Part shown: piece by piece, positions 46,569-55,360 of the stretch
Numbering within the stretch: the stretch's first letter is position 1
Layout of the letters: every line of letters starts with the position of its first letter
Assembly: GCA_026393855.1 (NCBI GenBank)
Contig: JAPKZJ010000114.1
Coordinates: 1-64,000 of the forward strand
Origin: Candidatus Aminicenantes bacterium
GTDB lineage: Bacteria; Acidobacteriota; Aminicenantia; Aminicenantales; UBA4085
Direction: 5' to 3'
DNA: 64,000 bases
Notes under the pieces: model-generated
Databases searched by the model: none
Seen by the model: the letters and a program-made list of their open reading frames with translations, nothing else
What the model was told of the DNA's origin: nothing
Program-made: the position numbers and the translations under genes

Positions 46569-47468
46569 TCAGGCCAGCTTGTCTTTGAGGATGCGGACGA
46601 CTTCCAGCCCGGCTCTCTTCTGGCCTTCCTCGGCCTGGGAGGCGATGTGCGGGGCGGCGATGACGTTGGGATGATCAACGAGCGTCCAGTCCTCGGGCGG
46701 CTCCTTGGCGTAGACGTCTAAAGCGGCGGCCCGAACCTTGCCCGCGTTGAGGGCGGCCAGAAGGGCGATCTCGTCGACAACCCCGCCGCGGGCGGCGTTG
46801 ATCAGGATGACGCCGTCCTTCATGCGCCCAAACTCGGCCGGGCCGAGCAGGGCGCCGGGGGTCTTGGGGACGTGCAGGGTGATGATGTCGGCTTGGGCCA
46901 AAAGATCGTCCAGGGCGACCTGCTTGACGGTTAGGGCGGTTTTGATCGGGACGACGTCATAAGCTACGACGCTCATGCCGAAGGCCAAAGCCCGCTCGGC
47001 CACGGCCAGCCCGATGCGGCCGGCCCCAACGAGGCCCAGGGTCTTGCCGAAGAGTTCCGTGCCGTGCAGCACCTTCTTTTCCCACTTGTGCTGCTTCATC
47101 GTCAGATTGGCCCGGCCCGTTTGGCGGACCGCCGCCAGCATCAAACCGAAGGTGTACTCCGCCACCGTGATCGTGGTGGCGGAGGGCGTGTTGGCCACGG
47201 CCACGCCTTTGGCCTTGGCGGCCACGGCGTCGACGTTGTCCAGGCCGATGCCGGCCCGGACGACGATCTCGAGGCCCGCGGAGGCGTCGATCACGGGCTT
47301 GGTGATCTTGGTGGCGCTGCGGACGACCACGGCGTTGAAGCCGGGGACGATCCGGACCAGACCGGCCTCATCCAGTCCGGTCTTGACGGTGACCTCGAAG
47401 CCGGGCACGCCTTTCAGAAGCTCCACGGCCTCCTTGTCCAGCGAATCGGCGATCAGGATCTTTTTCAT
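46569..47468 (-). CDS. serA: D-3-phosphoglycerate dehydrogenase-like protein
   Basis: 299 residues, a short form without ACT or ASB regulatory domains. 'RAGIGLDNVDAVAAKAKGVAV' and the nucleotide loop 'GLVGAGRIGLAVAERALAFGM' are typical; catalytic Arg, Glu and His lie in 'INAARGGVVDE' and 'APHIASQAEEG'. Overlap with the upstream aminotransferase (ATGA) suggests serine synthesis, though a general 2-hydroxyacid role cannot be excluded. Lack of the ACT domain implies no classical serine feedback. Confidence 0.87.
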   Translation of the reverse strand: MKKILIADSLDKEAVELLKGVPGFEVTVKTGLDEAGLVRIVPGFNAVVVRSATKITKPVIDASAGLEIVVRAGIGLDNVDAVAAKAKGVAVANTPSATTITVAEYTFGLMLAAVRQTGRANLTMKQHKWEKKVLHGTELFGKTLGLVGAGRIGLAVAERALAFGMSVVAYDVVPIKTALTVKQVALDDLLAQADIITLHVPKTPGALLGPAEFGRMKDGVILINAARGGVVDEIALLAALNAGKVRAAALDVYAKEPPEDWTLVDHPNVIAAPHIASQAEEGQKRAGLEVVRILKDKLA

Positions 47469-48610
47469 GCCCAGTTCTCCCGCAGGATCGGTTCGGCCGC
47501 TTTGATCGCGGCTCCCGTCTCGAAGGCGTAGCCCAGGTCGGCCAGGGTCATTTCCAGGGCGGTCAGGGCGGTGATGATGTCGAACCCGCCCATGTAGCCG
47601 AGGTGGGCGATCCGGAAGAACTTGCCCTTCATCGGATCCTGGGCCCCGGCGATGTAGGCCATGTACTTGTTCTGCATCGTCTTGACGATCTTGCCGCCCT
47701 CGAGGCCGGCCGGGGTTTTGACCGCGGTCAGGATGTTGCCGGGCTTCTCGGAGAGCAGCTCCAGGCCGAGGGCTTTGATGCCGGCCCGGGTGGCGTCGCC
47801 CAGGATGCGGTGGTGAGCGAAGAGCATCTCCAGCCCCATCCCGGCGATGATGTCGAGGGCCTTCTTTTGCTGGATGACCAGCGACACGGCCGGCGTCCAG
47901 GGCGTCGTCTTGTCGGCCAGGTTCTTCTTGGCTTTCTTGGCGTCAAAATAGAAGCGGGGGCACTTGGCCGATTCGACCATCTTCCAGGCTTTGGGACCGA
48001 AGGCGATATAGGCCAGGCCGGGCGGGATCATAAACGACTTCTGGCAGCCCGAGACCATGAGGTCGACTTTCCATTCATCCATCGGGCAGGGGGTCGCGCC
48101 GGTGCCCGAAATGCCGTCGACGATCAGGACGGCGTCGGTCTTGGCGACGACCTCGCCGAAGCCCTGGACGTCGAAGATGGCGCCGGTCGAGGTCTCCGAG
48201 AGCTGGCAGAGGACGGCTTTGCAGTCGGGCAGGGCCTTCAGCTCGGCCTCCAGCTTCTCTTTGGGGTAGTCCTTGCCCCACTCGACCACGATCTCCTTGT
48301 AGGCGATGCCGTAGGCCTTGCAGATGCTGCCCCAGCGCTCGCCGAACTTGCCGGCGTTGATGGTCAGGACCTTGTCGCCGGGCGACAGGGTGTTGACGAC
48401 GGCGGCTTCCATCGCCCCGGTGCCCGAGGATGTCAGGATGAAGACATCCTCCTTGGTCCCAAAGACCATCTTGAGCATCTCCGTCGCCTCCATGAAGATC
48501 TTGGAGAACTCGGGTGTCCGATGGTGGATGATCGGCTCGGCCGCCGCGGCCAGGACGGACTCCGGCACCGGTGTCGGGCCGGGGGACAACAGGTAATACT
48601 TTTTGATCAT
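47465..48610 (-). CDS. class V aminotransferase (serine-pyruvate/alanine-glyoxylate type)
   Basis: 381 residues from the ATG at 48610, with AAGGAGG upstream. 'YYLLSPGPTPVPESVL', 'TSSGTGAMEAAVVNTL', 'VDGISGTG' and the PLP lysine in 'SGCQKSFMIPPGL' are visible. Such enzymes, paired with SerA, can replace SerC in some bacteria; glyoxylate transamination is the alternative. The leader carries a mutually exclusive hairpin pair and a strong promoter with palindrome. Confidence 0.9.
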   Translation of the reverse strand: MIKKYYLLSPGPTPVPESVLAAAAEPIIHHRTPEFSKIFMEATEMLKMVFGTKEDVFILTSSGTGAMEAAVVNTLSPGDKVLTINAGKFGERWGSICKAYGIAYKEIVVEWGKDYPKEKLEAELKALPDCKAVLCQLSETSTGAIFDVQGFGEVVAKTDAVLIVDGISGTGATPCPMDEWKVDLMVSGCQKSFMIPPGLAYIAFGPKAWKMVESAKCPRFYFDAKKAKKNLADKTTPWTPAVSLVIQQKKALDIIAGMGLEMLFAHHRILGDATRAGIKALGLELLSEKPGNILTAVKTPAGLEGGKIVKTMQNKYMAYIAGAQDPMKGKFFRIAHLGYMGGFDIITALTALEMTLADLGYAFETGAAIKAAEPILRENWA

Positions 48611-48635
48611 GAGGCCTCCTTGGATGAATGGCCGG

Positions 48636-48665
48636 CCCGCTTTTGACAAAAGCGTCTTTTGCGGG
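48636..48665 (-). repeat. alternative-hairpin leader of the aminotransferase operon
   Basis: Outer CCCGC/GCGGG arms (48636-48640, 48661-48665) enclose two competing stems on the minus strand: AAAAG-acg-CTTTT and CGCTTTT-gtc-AAAAGCG share the same CTTTT. Only one can form at a time. Confidence 0.5.
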
Positions 48666-48690
48666 CGGTTGTATGTGACATTTGATATTT

Positions 48691-48720
48691 AATATAGGTC
48701 AATAAAAAGACGTTTGTCAA
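48691..48720 (-). promoter_or_regulatory. promoter of the aminotransferase-serA operon
   Basis: TTGACA (48720-48715), 18-nt spacer, TATATT (48696-48691). An AT-rich palindrome (ATATTTAATAT, flanked by TGAC and GTCA) overlaps the -10. The -35 overlaps the stop codon of the M20 gene. Confidence 0.7.
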
Positions 48721-49853
48721 TCTCCGGCCCGGGCCAGGATCTCGGTCAGCAGGGCCGCCCGCTCCAGCAGAGAGGACAGGAGGCAGTGCTCATCGGCGGC
48801 GTGGATGCCGTCGCCGTCCGGCCCCAACCCGTCCAGGACGGCGGCGCCGGTCCCGGCCGCGATGGATCCGTCCGAGCCGCCGCCGGCCCGACCGGCGGCC
48901 AGGGTCAGCCCGAGCCCGGCCGCCGCTTCGCGGGCCTTGGCTAGGAGCCTATCGGAGGCCGCGGTCCGTTCGAGAGGCGGCGTTGCGCCGGCGATCGTAG
49001 CCCGGGTCTTAGCGCCGCGGACGACCGGGCTTAGGGTTCTTGCGGCCGCCAGGATCTTCTGCTTTTGGGCCGTCGTCCAGAAGCGGAAATCAAGCTCGGC
49101 CCAAGCCGCCTCCGCGACCACATTGGCCTTTTCGCCGCCGCCGATCCGCCCGACGTTGAGGCTGACGTCCTTGCTCCGCAATGCGGCCAGCTTGCGGATT
49201 TGGCCGATCAGCTCCTCGACGGCGCTGACTCCTTTTTCGGGCTGACCGGCGTGGGCCGCCCGTCCGGACGACTCCAGGCGCACGACCAGGCGGCCCTTAC
49301 GCTGGATCTTGAGCCCGCCGCCCGGCAGGGCGGGTTCCAGGCACAGCACGGCCGAGGCCCGCCGGGCTTCGGCCCGGATCAGATCGTCCGCCTCGGGACA
49401 GCTTTCTTCCTCGGACGAATTGAGGAATAAGGCGATCCTCTTTCCGGGCTTGCGGTTGAGGTCGCTCAGGGCCCGCAGGGCGGCGTAAGCCATGACGACG
49501 CCGGCCTTCATATCCAGGACTCCCGGCCCATAGATCTTGTCGCCCTGGATGTAGAACGGCATCTGGACCAACCGTCCGACCGGCCAAACCGTGTCGATAT
49601 GGGTCAGGATAAGGATTCGATCGTCCCCGCCGGCCCCGGCGCGAGGCGGCCATTCGATCAAATGAAAGTCGCCGACCGACGCCTGCGGCAGGCGGGTGAT
49701 CTTGGCGCCCAGCGACCGGAATCGGGCGACGGCTTGGGCCGAACACGCGTCGACCGCCTTTTTGTCCGAGGTCGGCGATTCGAGCTTGACCAGCTCCTTC
49801 AGCAAACCGATGAGCTCGCCCTGGCGGGACTTGAAATACAGTCGGAAATCCAT
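48717..49853 (-). CDS. M20-family metallopeptidase (carboxypeptidase G2/ArgE-like)
   Basis: 378 residues from the ATG at 49853 with AAGGAGG. Zinc ligands: 'ILTHIDTVWP' (HxD), 'GPGVLDMKAG' (bridging Asp), 'NSSEEESCPEA' (catalytic Glu pair), 'CLEPAL' and a late His in 'GIHAADEHCL'. A dimerisation domain is inserted near 190-290. The family removes C-terminal or acyl amino acids; the substrate is not defined. Confidence 0.9.
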   Translation of the reverse strand: MDFRLYFKSRQGELIGLLKELVKLESPTSDKKAVDACSAQAVARFRSLGAKITRLPQASVGDFHLIEWPPRAGAGGDDRILILTHIDTVWPVGRLVQMPFYIQGDKIYGPGVLDMKAGVVMAYAALRALSDLNRKPGKRIALFLNSSEEESCPEADDLIRAEARRASAVLCLEPALPGGGLKIQRKGRLVVRLESSGRAAHAGQPEKGVSAVEELIGQIRKLAALRSKDVSLNVGRIGGGEKANVVAEAAWAELDFRFWTTAQKQKILAAARTLSPVVRGAKTRATIAGATPPLERTAASDRLLAKAREAAAGLGLTLAAGRAGGGSDGSIAAGTGAAVLDGLGPDGDGIHAADEHCLLSSLLERAALLTEILARAGD

Positions 49854-50035
49854 GCCGCCTCCTTTTCCCCGGCTCAATCTAACACAACCCGGCGCGCCCG
49901 GGAAGCGGCCGGCGATAAAGTCTTGATCGCGACGCCCGACGCTTCTTGGATGAAGAGCGCCCCGTCGGCGGGGCCGGAAAAAAACCGGCCTCGCGGTCAA
50001 GGTGTTCGGCATCCCCGGGGCAACGCGATTCCGGA

Positions 50036-50064
50036 TTTACTTTTTCCGTCGTTTCTCTTACATT
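50036..50064 (+). promoter_or_regulatory. promoter of the GH63-like glycosidase
   Basis: TTTACT (50036-50041), 17-nt spacer, TACATT (50059-50064), only 11 nt ahead of the start codon, giving a leader of about 5 nt. Confidence 0.6.
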
Positions 50065-50075
50065 AACAACAGATC

Positions 50076-52472
50076 ATGCGCCCTCAACGCCGTTCGCCGG
50101 TCCGCCTGGGAAGGGGAGCCATCGTCCTTTTCCTGGCGCTCCTTCTGCGGGCCCAGGTTTATTACCCTTGGAAGGACGTCCAGATCGGCGGCTTGGAAGG
50201 CCAGGGCTGGTGCGGCCTGACCCTCATCCCGACCAAGGACGCCGGCTTCGGCTTTCGGTTCAAGATCGAGAAGGACGGAGCCTTGATCGACGGGGACAAT
50301 CTTTTTTATATGGTTTCCGAAGTCGGGCCCAAGGCGCCCGATGGAGTTTACGCCCGGGTCCGGTTCGATCTCAGCCTGCCCGTCCTGCCGGCCGACAGCC
50401 GCAAGGACACGCCGATCCTGATCAAGCCTTCGCCGCCCAAGGAAACCCTGACCCTGGAATGGTCCCGCCAGGATGAAGACACCGTCATCGGCCGGCTGAC
50501 GGCGCCGGCCGGCTTGCGCGTCCATCTTCTGACTTATTTCCCCTGGGACTTCAAGGGGGTCTTTCGCACCCTGGCCGACGGTTTGATCCAGGGCGACGCC
50601 CGGGCGGCCAAGCCGGCCCGCTTTCTGCTTTGGACCGACCGCCCCGGAGAGCCGGGCAAGACCGCCGAAGGCGAAGAGGCCGAGCAGGTCTTCCCGACGG
50701 ACCGGGAGCGAGTCCTGCGGTTCGCGGCAGGTGTGGGCGAAGACCTCGAGTCCATCCGGACGCGGCTGGAGCGGTTCCGCCGCCGCAAGACGATCGACGG
50801 CTTGTTGGAGGAGGAGGAGGCCCGTTACGCCAAAAAAAGGGTCCTGATCAAGGGCGATCTCTTTGCCGGCGCGCCCGAGTCCATCACCAACAACCTGTAT
50901 TGGATGGTCCTCTACCAGCCCGGAGCCCATCGTCTTTATACGCCGGCCGGCCGCCGCTGGATTTTCCCGCGGCCCGACGGCGGCCCCGATCATTGGACGA
51001 TCTTCGCCTGGGACTCCTTCTTCAACGCCCTCGAGCTGGCCGTCGAAAGCCCTAAGCTGGCCGTGGACGCGATCCGGGCCGTGCTGGAGACCCAGTACCC
51101 CAACGGCAACATCCCCAACTGGAGGGGCCGTTTCGGCGGCACCCCCGACCGCTCCGAGCCCCCGGTCGGCGCCTATTGCACGCTGAAGCTGTTCCAGCGT
51201 TTGGGAGACATGGATCTACTAAAAACGGCCTATCCTGTCCTGCGCCGCTGGCACGCCTTCTGGAAGGCGCGCCGGCCGAACGGGCAGCCGCGCCGGGACG
51301 GCAACGGCGACGGACTCCTCGAATGGGGCTCGGATTCCGGACTCCTGGCCGATAAGTCCCAGGTTCCGCCTTGGGAGCAAGGCGCTTCGGGCGAACAGCG
51401 GGCCAAGTGGGAATCCGGTCAGGACGACCTGCCCAACTGGGACGACGTCCCCTTCGATGCCGAGGCCGGCACGCTGACGATGAACTGCCTCGACCTCAAT
51501 TGCCTTTACGCTCTGGACGCGTCCTGTCTGGCCCAGATGGCGGCGATCCTGGGCCGCCGCGACGAGAGCGACGCGTACCAAGCCGAGTACGAGAAGATCC
51601 GCGAGCTCATCAACGACCAGCTCTGGAACCCGCGCGAGAACTTCTACTTCGACCGCCATTGGGACGGCCGGTTCTCGACCCGCAAGGCGGCCTCGAACTT
51701 CTACCCCTTGCTGGCCCGCATCCCGGACGAGCGGCGGGCCCGGTTGATGCTGCGCCGGCTGCTCAATCCCAAGGAGTTCTGGGGCGACTATGTCCTGCCC
51801 TCGATCTCCCGCGACGACCCGGCGTTCAAGGACCAGCAGTACTGGCGGGGATCGATCTGGCCGCCCACGAACTACCTCGTTTACCAAGGACTCAAGGCTT
51901 ACGGCTTCGACATCGAAGGCTCCGAGTTCGCGGCCCGAAGCGCCGGCCTGTTCCTGCGAACCTGGCGCAACTTCCAGCTTTGCCCGGAGAACTTCGACGC
52001 CCGAACGGGCGAAGCGGCCGGCCAGCGATACCAGAGCTGGGGACCTCTGTTCGCCCTGATGGCCTTGGAAGAATATCTGGACTTCACGCCTTGGGAGGGC
52101 TTCCGCTTCGGTTTGCTCAAGCCCGAGAGCAAGGGAACTCTATCGCACCTCGCGGTGCAGGGCCGGTCCTACGACGTCGAAGTGGGCCCCAAGCGGATCC
52201 GTCTGCTCGAGGACGACCGGGAGATCTTCGCCGCGGACGGCGGGGCGGTCGTCCGTCACTTCCTCTACTCGGAGAACGAAGTTTCTTTCGAGATCGCGAG
52301 CCTGCGCCCGCGCGAAGTCTTGATCCGATTCCTGCGCGAGGGCAAGTACCAATTGCTCGTGGACAACGCCCCGCGCGAGGTGTTCCGGGGCGATTCGTTC
52401 CGGATCGACGTGCCGGCCGGAACCCACTCCATCCTGTTCCAGCTCCTGGAAGGTCTGGACAACCCACTGTAA
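50076..52472 (+). CDS. GH63/mannosylglycerate-hydrolase-like glycoside hydrolase
   Basis: 798 residues with a hydrophobic N-terminus (about 14-26) that may be a signal peptide or anchor. A beta-rich N-terminal domain precedes an (alpha/alpha)6 catalytic barrel from about 290: 'FAWDSFFNALELAVESPKLAV', 'PNGNIPNWRGRFGGTPDRSEPP', 'RDGNGDGLLEWGSDSG', 'YWRGSIWPPTNYLVYQGL'. This matches the MGH1-like/GH63 clan of glucosidases and mannosylglycerate hydrolases. The exact sugar is unknown. There is no Shine-Dalgarno site. Confidence 0.85.
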   Translation: MRPQRRSPVRLGRGAIVLFLALLLRAQVYYPWKDVQIGGLEGQGWCGLTLIPTKDAGFGFRFKIEKDGALIDGDNLFYMVSEVGPKAPDGVYARVRFDLSLPVLPADSRKDTPILIKPSPPKETLTLEWSRQDEDTVIGRLTAPAGLRVHLLTYFPWDFKGVFRTLADGLIQGDARAAKPARFLLWTDRPGEPGKTAEGEEAEQVFPTDRERVLRFAAGVGEDLESIRTRLERFRRRKTIDGLLEEEEARYAKKRVLIKGDLFAGAPESITNNLYWMVLYQPGAHRLYTPAGRRWIFPRPDGGPDHWTIFAWDSFFNALELAVESPKLAVDAIRAVLETQYPNGNIPNWRGRFGGTPDRSEPPVGAYCTLKLFQRLGDMDLLKTAYPVLRRWHAFWKARRPNGQPRRDGNGDGLLEWGSDSGLLADKSQVPPWEQGASGEQRAKWESGQDDLPNWDDVPFDAEAGTLTMNCLDLNCLYALDASCLAQMAAILGRRDESDAYQAEYEKIRELINDQLWNPRENFYFDRHWDGRFSTRKAASNFYPLLARIPDERRARLMLRRLLNPKEFWGDYVLPSISRDDPAFKDQQYWRGSIWPPTNYLVYQGLKAYGFDIEGSEFAARSAGLFLRTWRNFQLCPENFDARTGEAAGQRYQSWGPLFALMALEEYLDFTPWEGFRFGLLKPESKGTLSHLAVQGRSYDVEVGPKRIRLLEDDREIFAADGGAVVRHFLYSENEVSFEIASLRPREVLIRFLREGKYQLLVDNAPREVFRGDSFRIDVPAGTHSILFQLLEGLDNPL

Positions 52473-52562
52473 CCTTTTACCGCGCCCGAGCGTATTACAA
52501 GGGAACCCGGCCGCGGCGCGAGGGGATTTTTATGCTTCCCGGCCGGAATTAAGGAGCGGATC

Positions 52563-53864
52563 ATGATGGACCGGAACGGAATGATGCGAGCGGCGCTCGG
52601 CCTGCTGGCGTTGTCGGCGGCCGCCGTCGCCTTCGGCCAAACGCCCGGACAGGCCGACCTAGAAGCCCTCAAGAAGACCGCACCGAAGGTCTATCTCGAT
52701 TGCGGCGAATGCGACATCGAGTACATCAAGACCGAGGTGACGTTCGTCAACTATGTCCGGGACCGCAAAGAAGCCCAAGTCCATATCCTGATCACCACCC
52801 AGGCGACGGGCAGCGGCGGCCGGGAGTATATGCTCAACTTCCTCGGCCAGAACGAATTCAAAGGCCTGGACGATACAGTCCAATATTTTTCGAACAGTAC
52901 GGATACGGACGACGAAGTCCGGCACGGGCTGGTCAAAGCCCTCAAGATCGGGCTGGCCGGCTACGCCGCCCGCACCCCGATCGCCTCCCGCCTGACTGTC
53001 CAGTACACGGCTCCGCCCCGAACCGGCCCCATCGTCGACCGCTGGAACAGCTGGGTCTTCAGCCTTAACTCGTCCGGCTATTTCAACGGCGAAAAATCGC
53101 ATACCCAGAACAGCTGGGGCGCGAACGCCTCGGCCAACCGGATCACCGCTGGGAGCAAGCTGCGGCTAGGCTGGTCGGCCGATTTCCACGGCGACCGGTT
53201 CGAGTACGAAGGCGAGACGATCAAGAGCCACCAGGAGAGCTACGAGTTCAACGGCCTTTACGTGACGGCTTTGGGCGACCACTGGTCGGCCGGCCTGGCC
53301 CTGGACGTGGAGTCCTCCACCTACGACAACAACCGGCTGAGCGTCGCGCCCGCCCCGGCCATCGAGTTCAACGTCTTCCCCTACGCCGAGTCGTCCCGCC
53401 ATCAGCTTCGCTTCCTGTATAAGATCGGGTTCGAGTCCGTCCGCTACCGCGAGGAGACGATCTATTTCAAGACCCGGGACAGCCTGTTCAAGCACAGCCT
53501 TTCGGCGACGCTGGAAATGAAGGAGAAGTGGGGCTCGATCTCCACGGTGCTGTCCGGCTCCCAATATTTCAACGACCTGACGAAATACCAGGTCAACATC
53601 TTCGGCAGCGTCAACTTGAACTTGCTCAAGGGCCTCAGCCTGTACGTGGCGGGCGGAGGCGGGCGGATCCACGACCAGCTCGGTCTGATCAAGGGCGAGG
53701 CCAGTCTGGACGAGGTGCTGCTGCAGCGCCGCCAGCTCGAGACCGGCTACAACTACTTCGTCATGGGCGGGCTGAGCTTCACCTTCGGCTCGATCTATAC
53801 CAACGTCGTCAATCCGCGGTTCGGCAACCAGGGCAGCGGCGGCGTCCATATCGTGATGAATTGA
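52563..53864 (+). CDS. outer-membrane beta-barrel protein, unknown function (paralogue 1)
   Basis: 433 residues with a signal peptide (cut near AFGQTPG). A periplasmic-looking N-terminal domain (about 35-165) contains VYLDCGECDIEYI and 'FVNYVRDRKEAQVHILIT'; from about 170 the sequence alternates polar and hydrophobic residues with many aromatics, as in a barrel, ending 'FTFGSIYTNVVNPRFG'. It is paired with the next gene, whose barrel motifs match it: NGEKS, LGDHWSAG, VFPYAES, LLQR-QL-TGY. I recognise no named family. AAGGAG precedes the ATG. Confidence 0.8.
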   Translation: MMDRNGMMRAALGLLALSAAAVAFGQTPGQADLEALKKTAPKVYLDCGECDIEYIKTEVTFVNYVRDRKEAQVHILITTQATGSGGREYMLNFLGQNEFKGLDDTVQYFSNSTDTDDEVRHGLVKALKIGLAGYAARTPIASRLTVQYTAPPRTGPIVDRWNSWVFSLNSSGYFNGEKSHTQNSWGANASANRITAGSKLRLGWSADFHGDRFEYEGETIKSHQESYEFNGLYVTALGDHWSAGLALDVESSTYDNNRLSVAPAPAIEFNVFPYAESSRHQLRFLYKIGFESVRYREETIYFKTRDSLFKHSLSATLEMKEKWGSISTVLSGSQYFNDLTKYQVNIFGSVNLNLLKGLSLYVAGGGGRIHDQLGLIKGEASLDEVLLQRRQLETGYNYFVMGGLSFTFGSIYTNVVNPRFGNQGSGGVHIVMN

Positions 53865-53875
53865 GGAGCTCGGCC

Positions 53876-55150
53876 ATGATACGATCACAACAATCCCGAT
53901 TCGCCGCCGCCGGCCTTCTCTTGTTCCTGCTCCTCGCCGCCGGCGCCTTGGCCCAAGTCACGGACAAGCCTCCCGCCAACGCCGCCGACAACCTGCCCCG
54001 GGTCTGGCTGGAAGGGCCCGGCCTGTCCGGAGAAGCCCTGCAGGCGGATATCGCTTTCGTCCGCTTCGTCACGGACCGGGCCCAAGCCCAGGTCATCGTC
54101 ACGGTCGAGCCGACACGCGTCCTGTTCGCCGGGCGGGGGGAGTATGAAAAGACGCGGGCCGAGTATCCGCTGGGTCCCGAGCCGAACGAGCCCCCGGACC
54201 GGTTCCGCACCCGGCTCGTCCAGACGCTTCGCCTGGGGCTGCTTCGCTACGCCTCGAAATCGCCGGCCGCCGGCCTGCTCAGCGTCAGCCTGCTCGACGC
54301 CGTCAAGCCCACCTCGGTCGTCGACCCCTGGAATTTCTGGGTCTTCAGCGTCTCCGGCAACACCTTCGTCAACGGCGAGAAATCCTACGCCATGAGCAAC
54401 TTGTTCGGCAGCTTCTCGGCCAACCGGGTGACGCCCGATTGGAAGCTCCGGATGTCCGCCGGACTGTCCTTGTCGCGCAACCGATACACCCTCGAAGACT
54501 ACGACTACACCAGCGATTCGCACAGCACCAGCTTCAGCGGCCTGGCCGTCAAGAGCCTGGGCGACCATTGGTCCGCCGGCGTCATTCTGGAGTTCCAGCG
54601 CAGCACGTATGCCAACACCCGCTGGGGCGTCAACCCCCGGCCGGCGATCGAATACGACGTCTTCCCCTATGCCGAATCGACCAAGCGCCAGTTCCGCTTC
54701 CTATACACGATCGGCCCCACGTTCATCCGCTACGACGAGCCGACGATCTACGACAAGACCCGCGAATCGCTGCTGGGCCAGTCGCTGACGGCGGCCCTCG
54801 AGTTCAAACAGCCGTGGGGCGCTCTCAGCGCCGATCTGACCGGCTCCCACTATTTCCACGACCTCAGCAAATACCGGGTCGAGCTGAGCGCCGAAGTCTC
54901 GATCCGGCTGTTCAAGGGCTTCAACGTCAACTTCGAAGGCAGCGGCTCGCGCGTCCACGATCAGCTCAACCTGGCCAAGGGCGGGGCGACGCTGGAGGAA
55001 GTCCTGCTGCAAAGAAAACAGCTCGCCACCGGCTACAGCTACAGCTTTCAGGCCGGGTTCAGCTACAGCTTCGGCTCGATCTTCAGCAACATCATCAACC
55101 CGCGGTTCGGCTCGGGCAACGGCGGGTTCAGCATGAACATCAGCATGTAG
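53876..55150 (+). CDS. outer-membrane beta-barrel protein, unknown function (paralogue 2)
   Basis: 424 residues with a signal peptide ending near ALAQVTD. It is clearly homologous to the preceding protein over its length: 'WNFWVFSVSGNTFVNGEKS', 'SLGDHWSAGVILEFQRSTY', 'YDVFPYAESTKRQFRFLYTIG', 'EVLLQRKQLATGYSYS'. The CxxC pair of paralogue 1 is absent here (EGPGLSGEALQ in that position). Gene order, 11-nt spacing and GAGGAG site suggest co-expression; the two may form one complex or be successive specificities. Confidence 0.8.
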   Translation: MIRSQQSRFAAAGLLLFLLLAAGALAQVTDKPPANAADNLPRVWLEGPGLSGEALQADIAFVRFVTDRAQAQVIVTVEPTRVLFAGRGEYEKTRAEYPLGPEPNEPPDRFRTRLVQTLRLGLLRYASKSPAAGLLSVSLLDAVKPTSVVDPWNFWVFSVSGNTFVNGEKSYAMSNLFGSFSANRVTPDWKLRMSAGLSLSRNRYTLEDYDYTSDSHSTSFSGLAVKSLGDHWSAGVILEFQRSTYANTRWGVNPRPAIEYDVFPYAESTKRQFRFLYTIGPTFIRYDEPTIYDKTRESLLGQSLTAALEFKQPWGALSADLTGSHYFHDLSKYRVELSAEVSIRLFKGFNVNFEGSGSRVHDQLNLAKGGATLEEVLLQRKQLATGYSYSFQAGFSYSFGSIFSNIINPRFGSGNGGFSMNISM

Positions 55151-55277
55151 CCCGGCTCCGGGCGCGGCGGAGGGCGACGTGGATCGGCGCCGCGTCCAGC
55201 TCCTGGGTCAGGACCCGGTTGACCCGCTCATAGGTGGGGGGCACTTCGGCGAATATCGCGCGTAATCCTTGGGCCAT
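55140..55277 (-). pseudogene. UbiE/MenG-like N-terminal fragment
   Basis: 45 codons with AAGGA before the ATG and a TATAAT upstream. The first 28 residues (IFAEVPPTYERVNRVLTQELD) resemble the start of demethylmenaquinone methyltransferases (IF..ip..Yd.lN.vlt..ld), but the expected WRR and SAM-binding motifs do not follow in any frame. The tail overlaps the barrel gene on the other strand. A truncated remnant is likely; a real short protein is possible. Confidence 0.45.
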
Positions 55278-55283
55278 CGGTCC

Positions 55284-55312
55284 TTGTCCGTTCTCCCGAG
55301 AAGGGATATTAT
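55284..55312 (+). promoter_or_regulatory. promoter of the asparaginase gene
   Basis: TTGTCC (55284-55289), 17-nt spacer containing the dyad TTCTC/GAGAA, TATTAT (55307-55312). Confidence 0.55.
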
Positions 55313-55313
55313 A
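55308..55313 (-). promoter_or_regulatory. -10 box ahead of the UbiE-like fragment
   Basis: TATAAT on the minus strand, overlapping the opposing -10 so that the two promoters are mutually exclusive. A transcript start would lie about 20 nt before the fragment's ATG. Confidence 0.45.
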
Positions 55314-55360
55314 CAAAACCCGGGAGAAAATCCCGATGCCGCGATGAAGAGGAGAGACCC

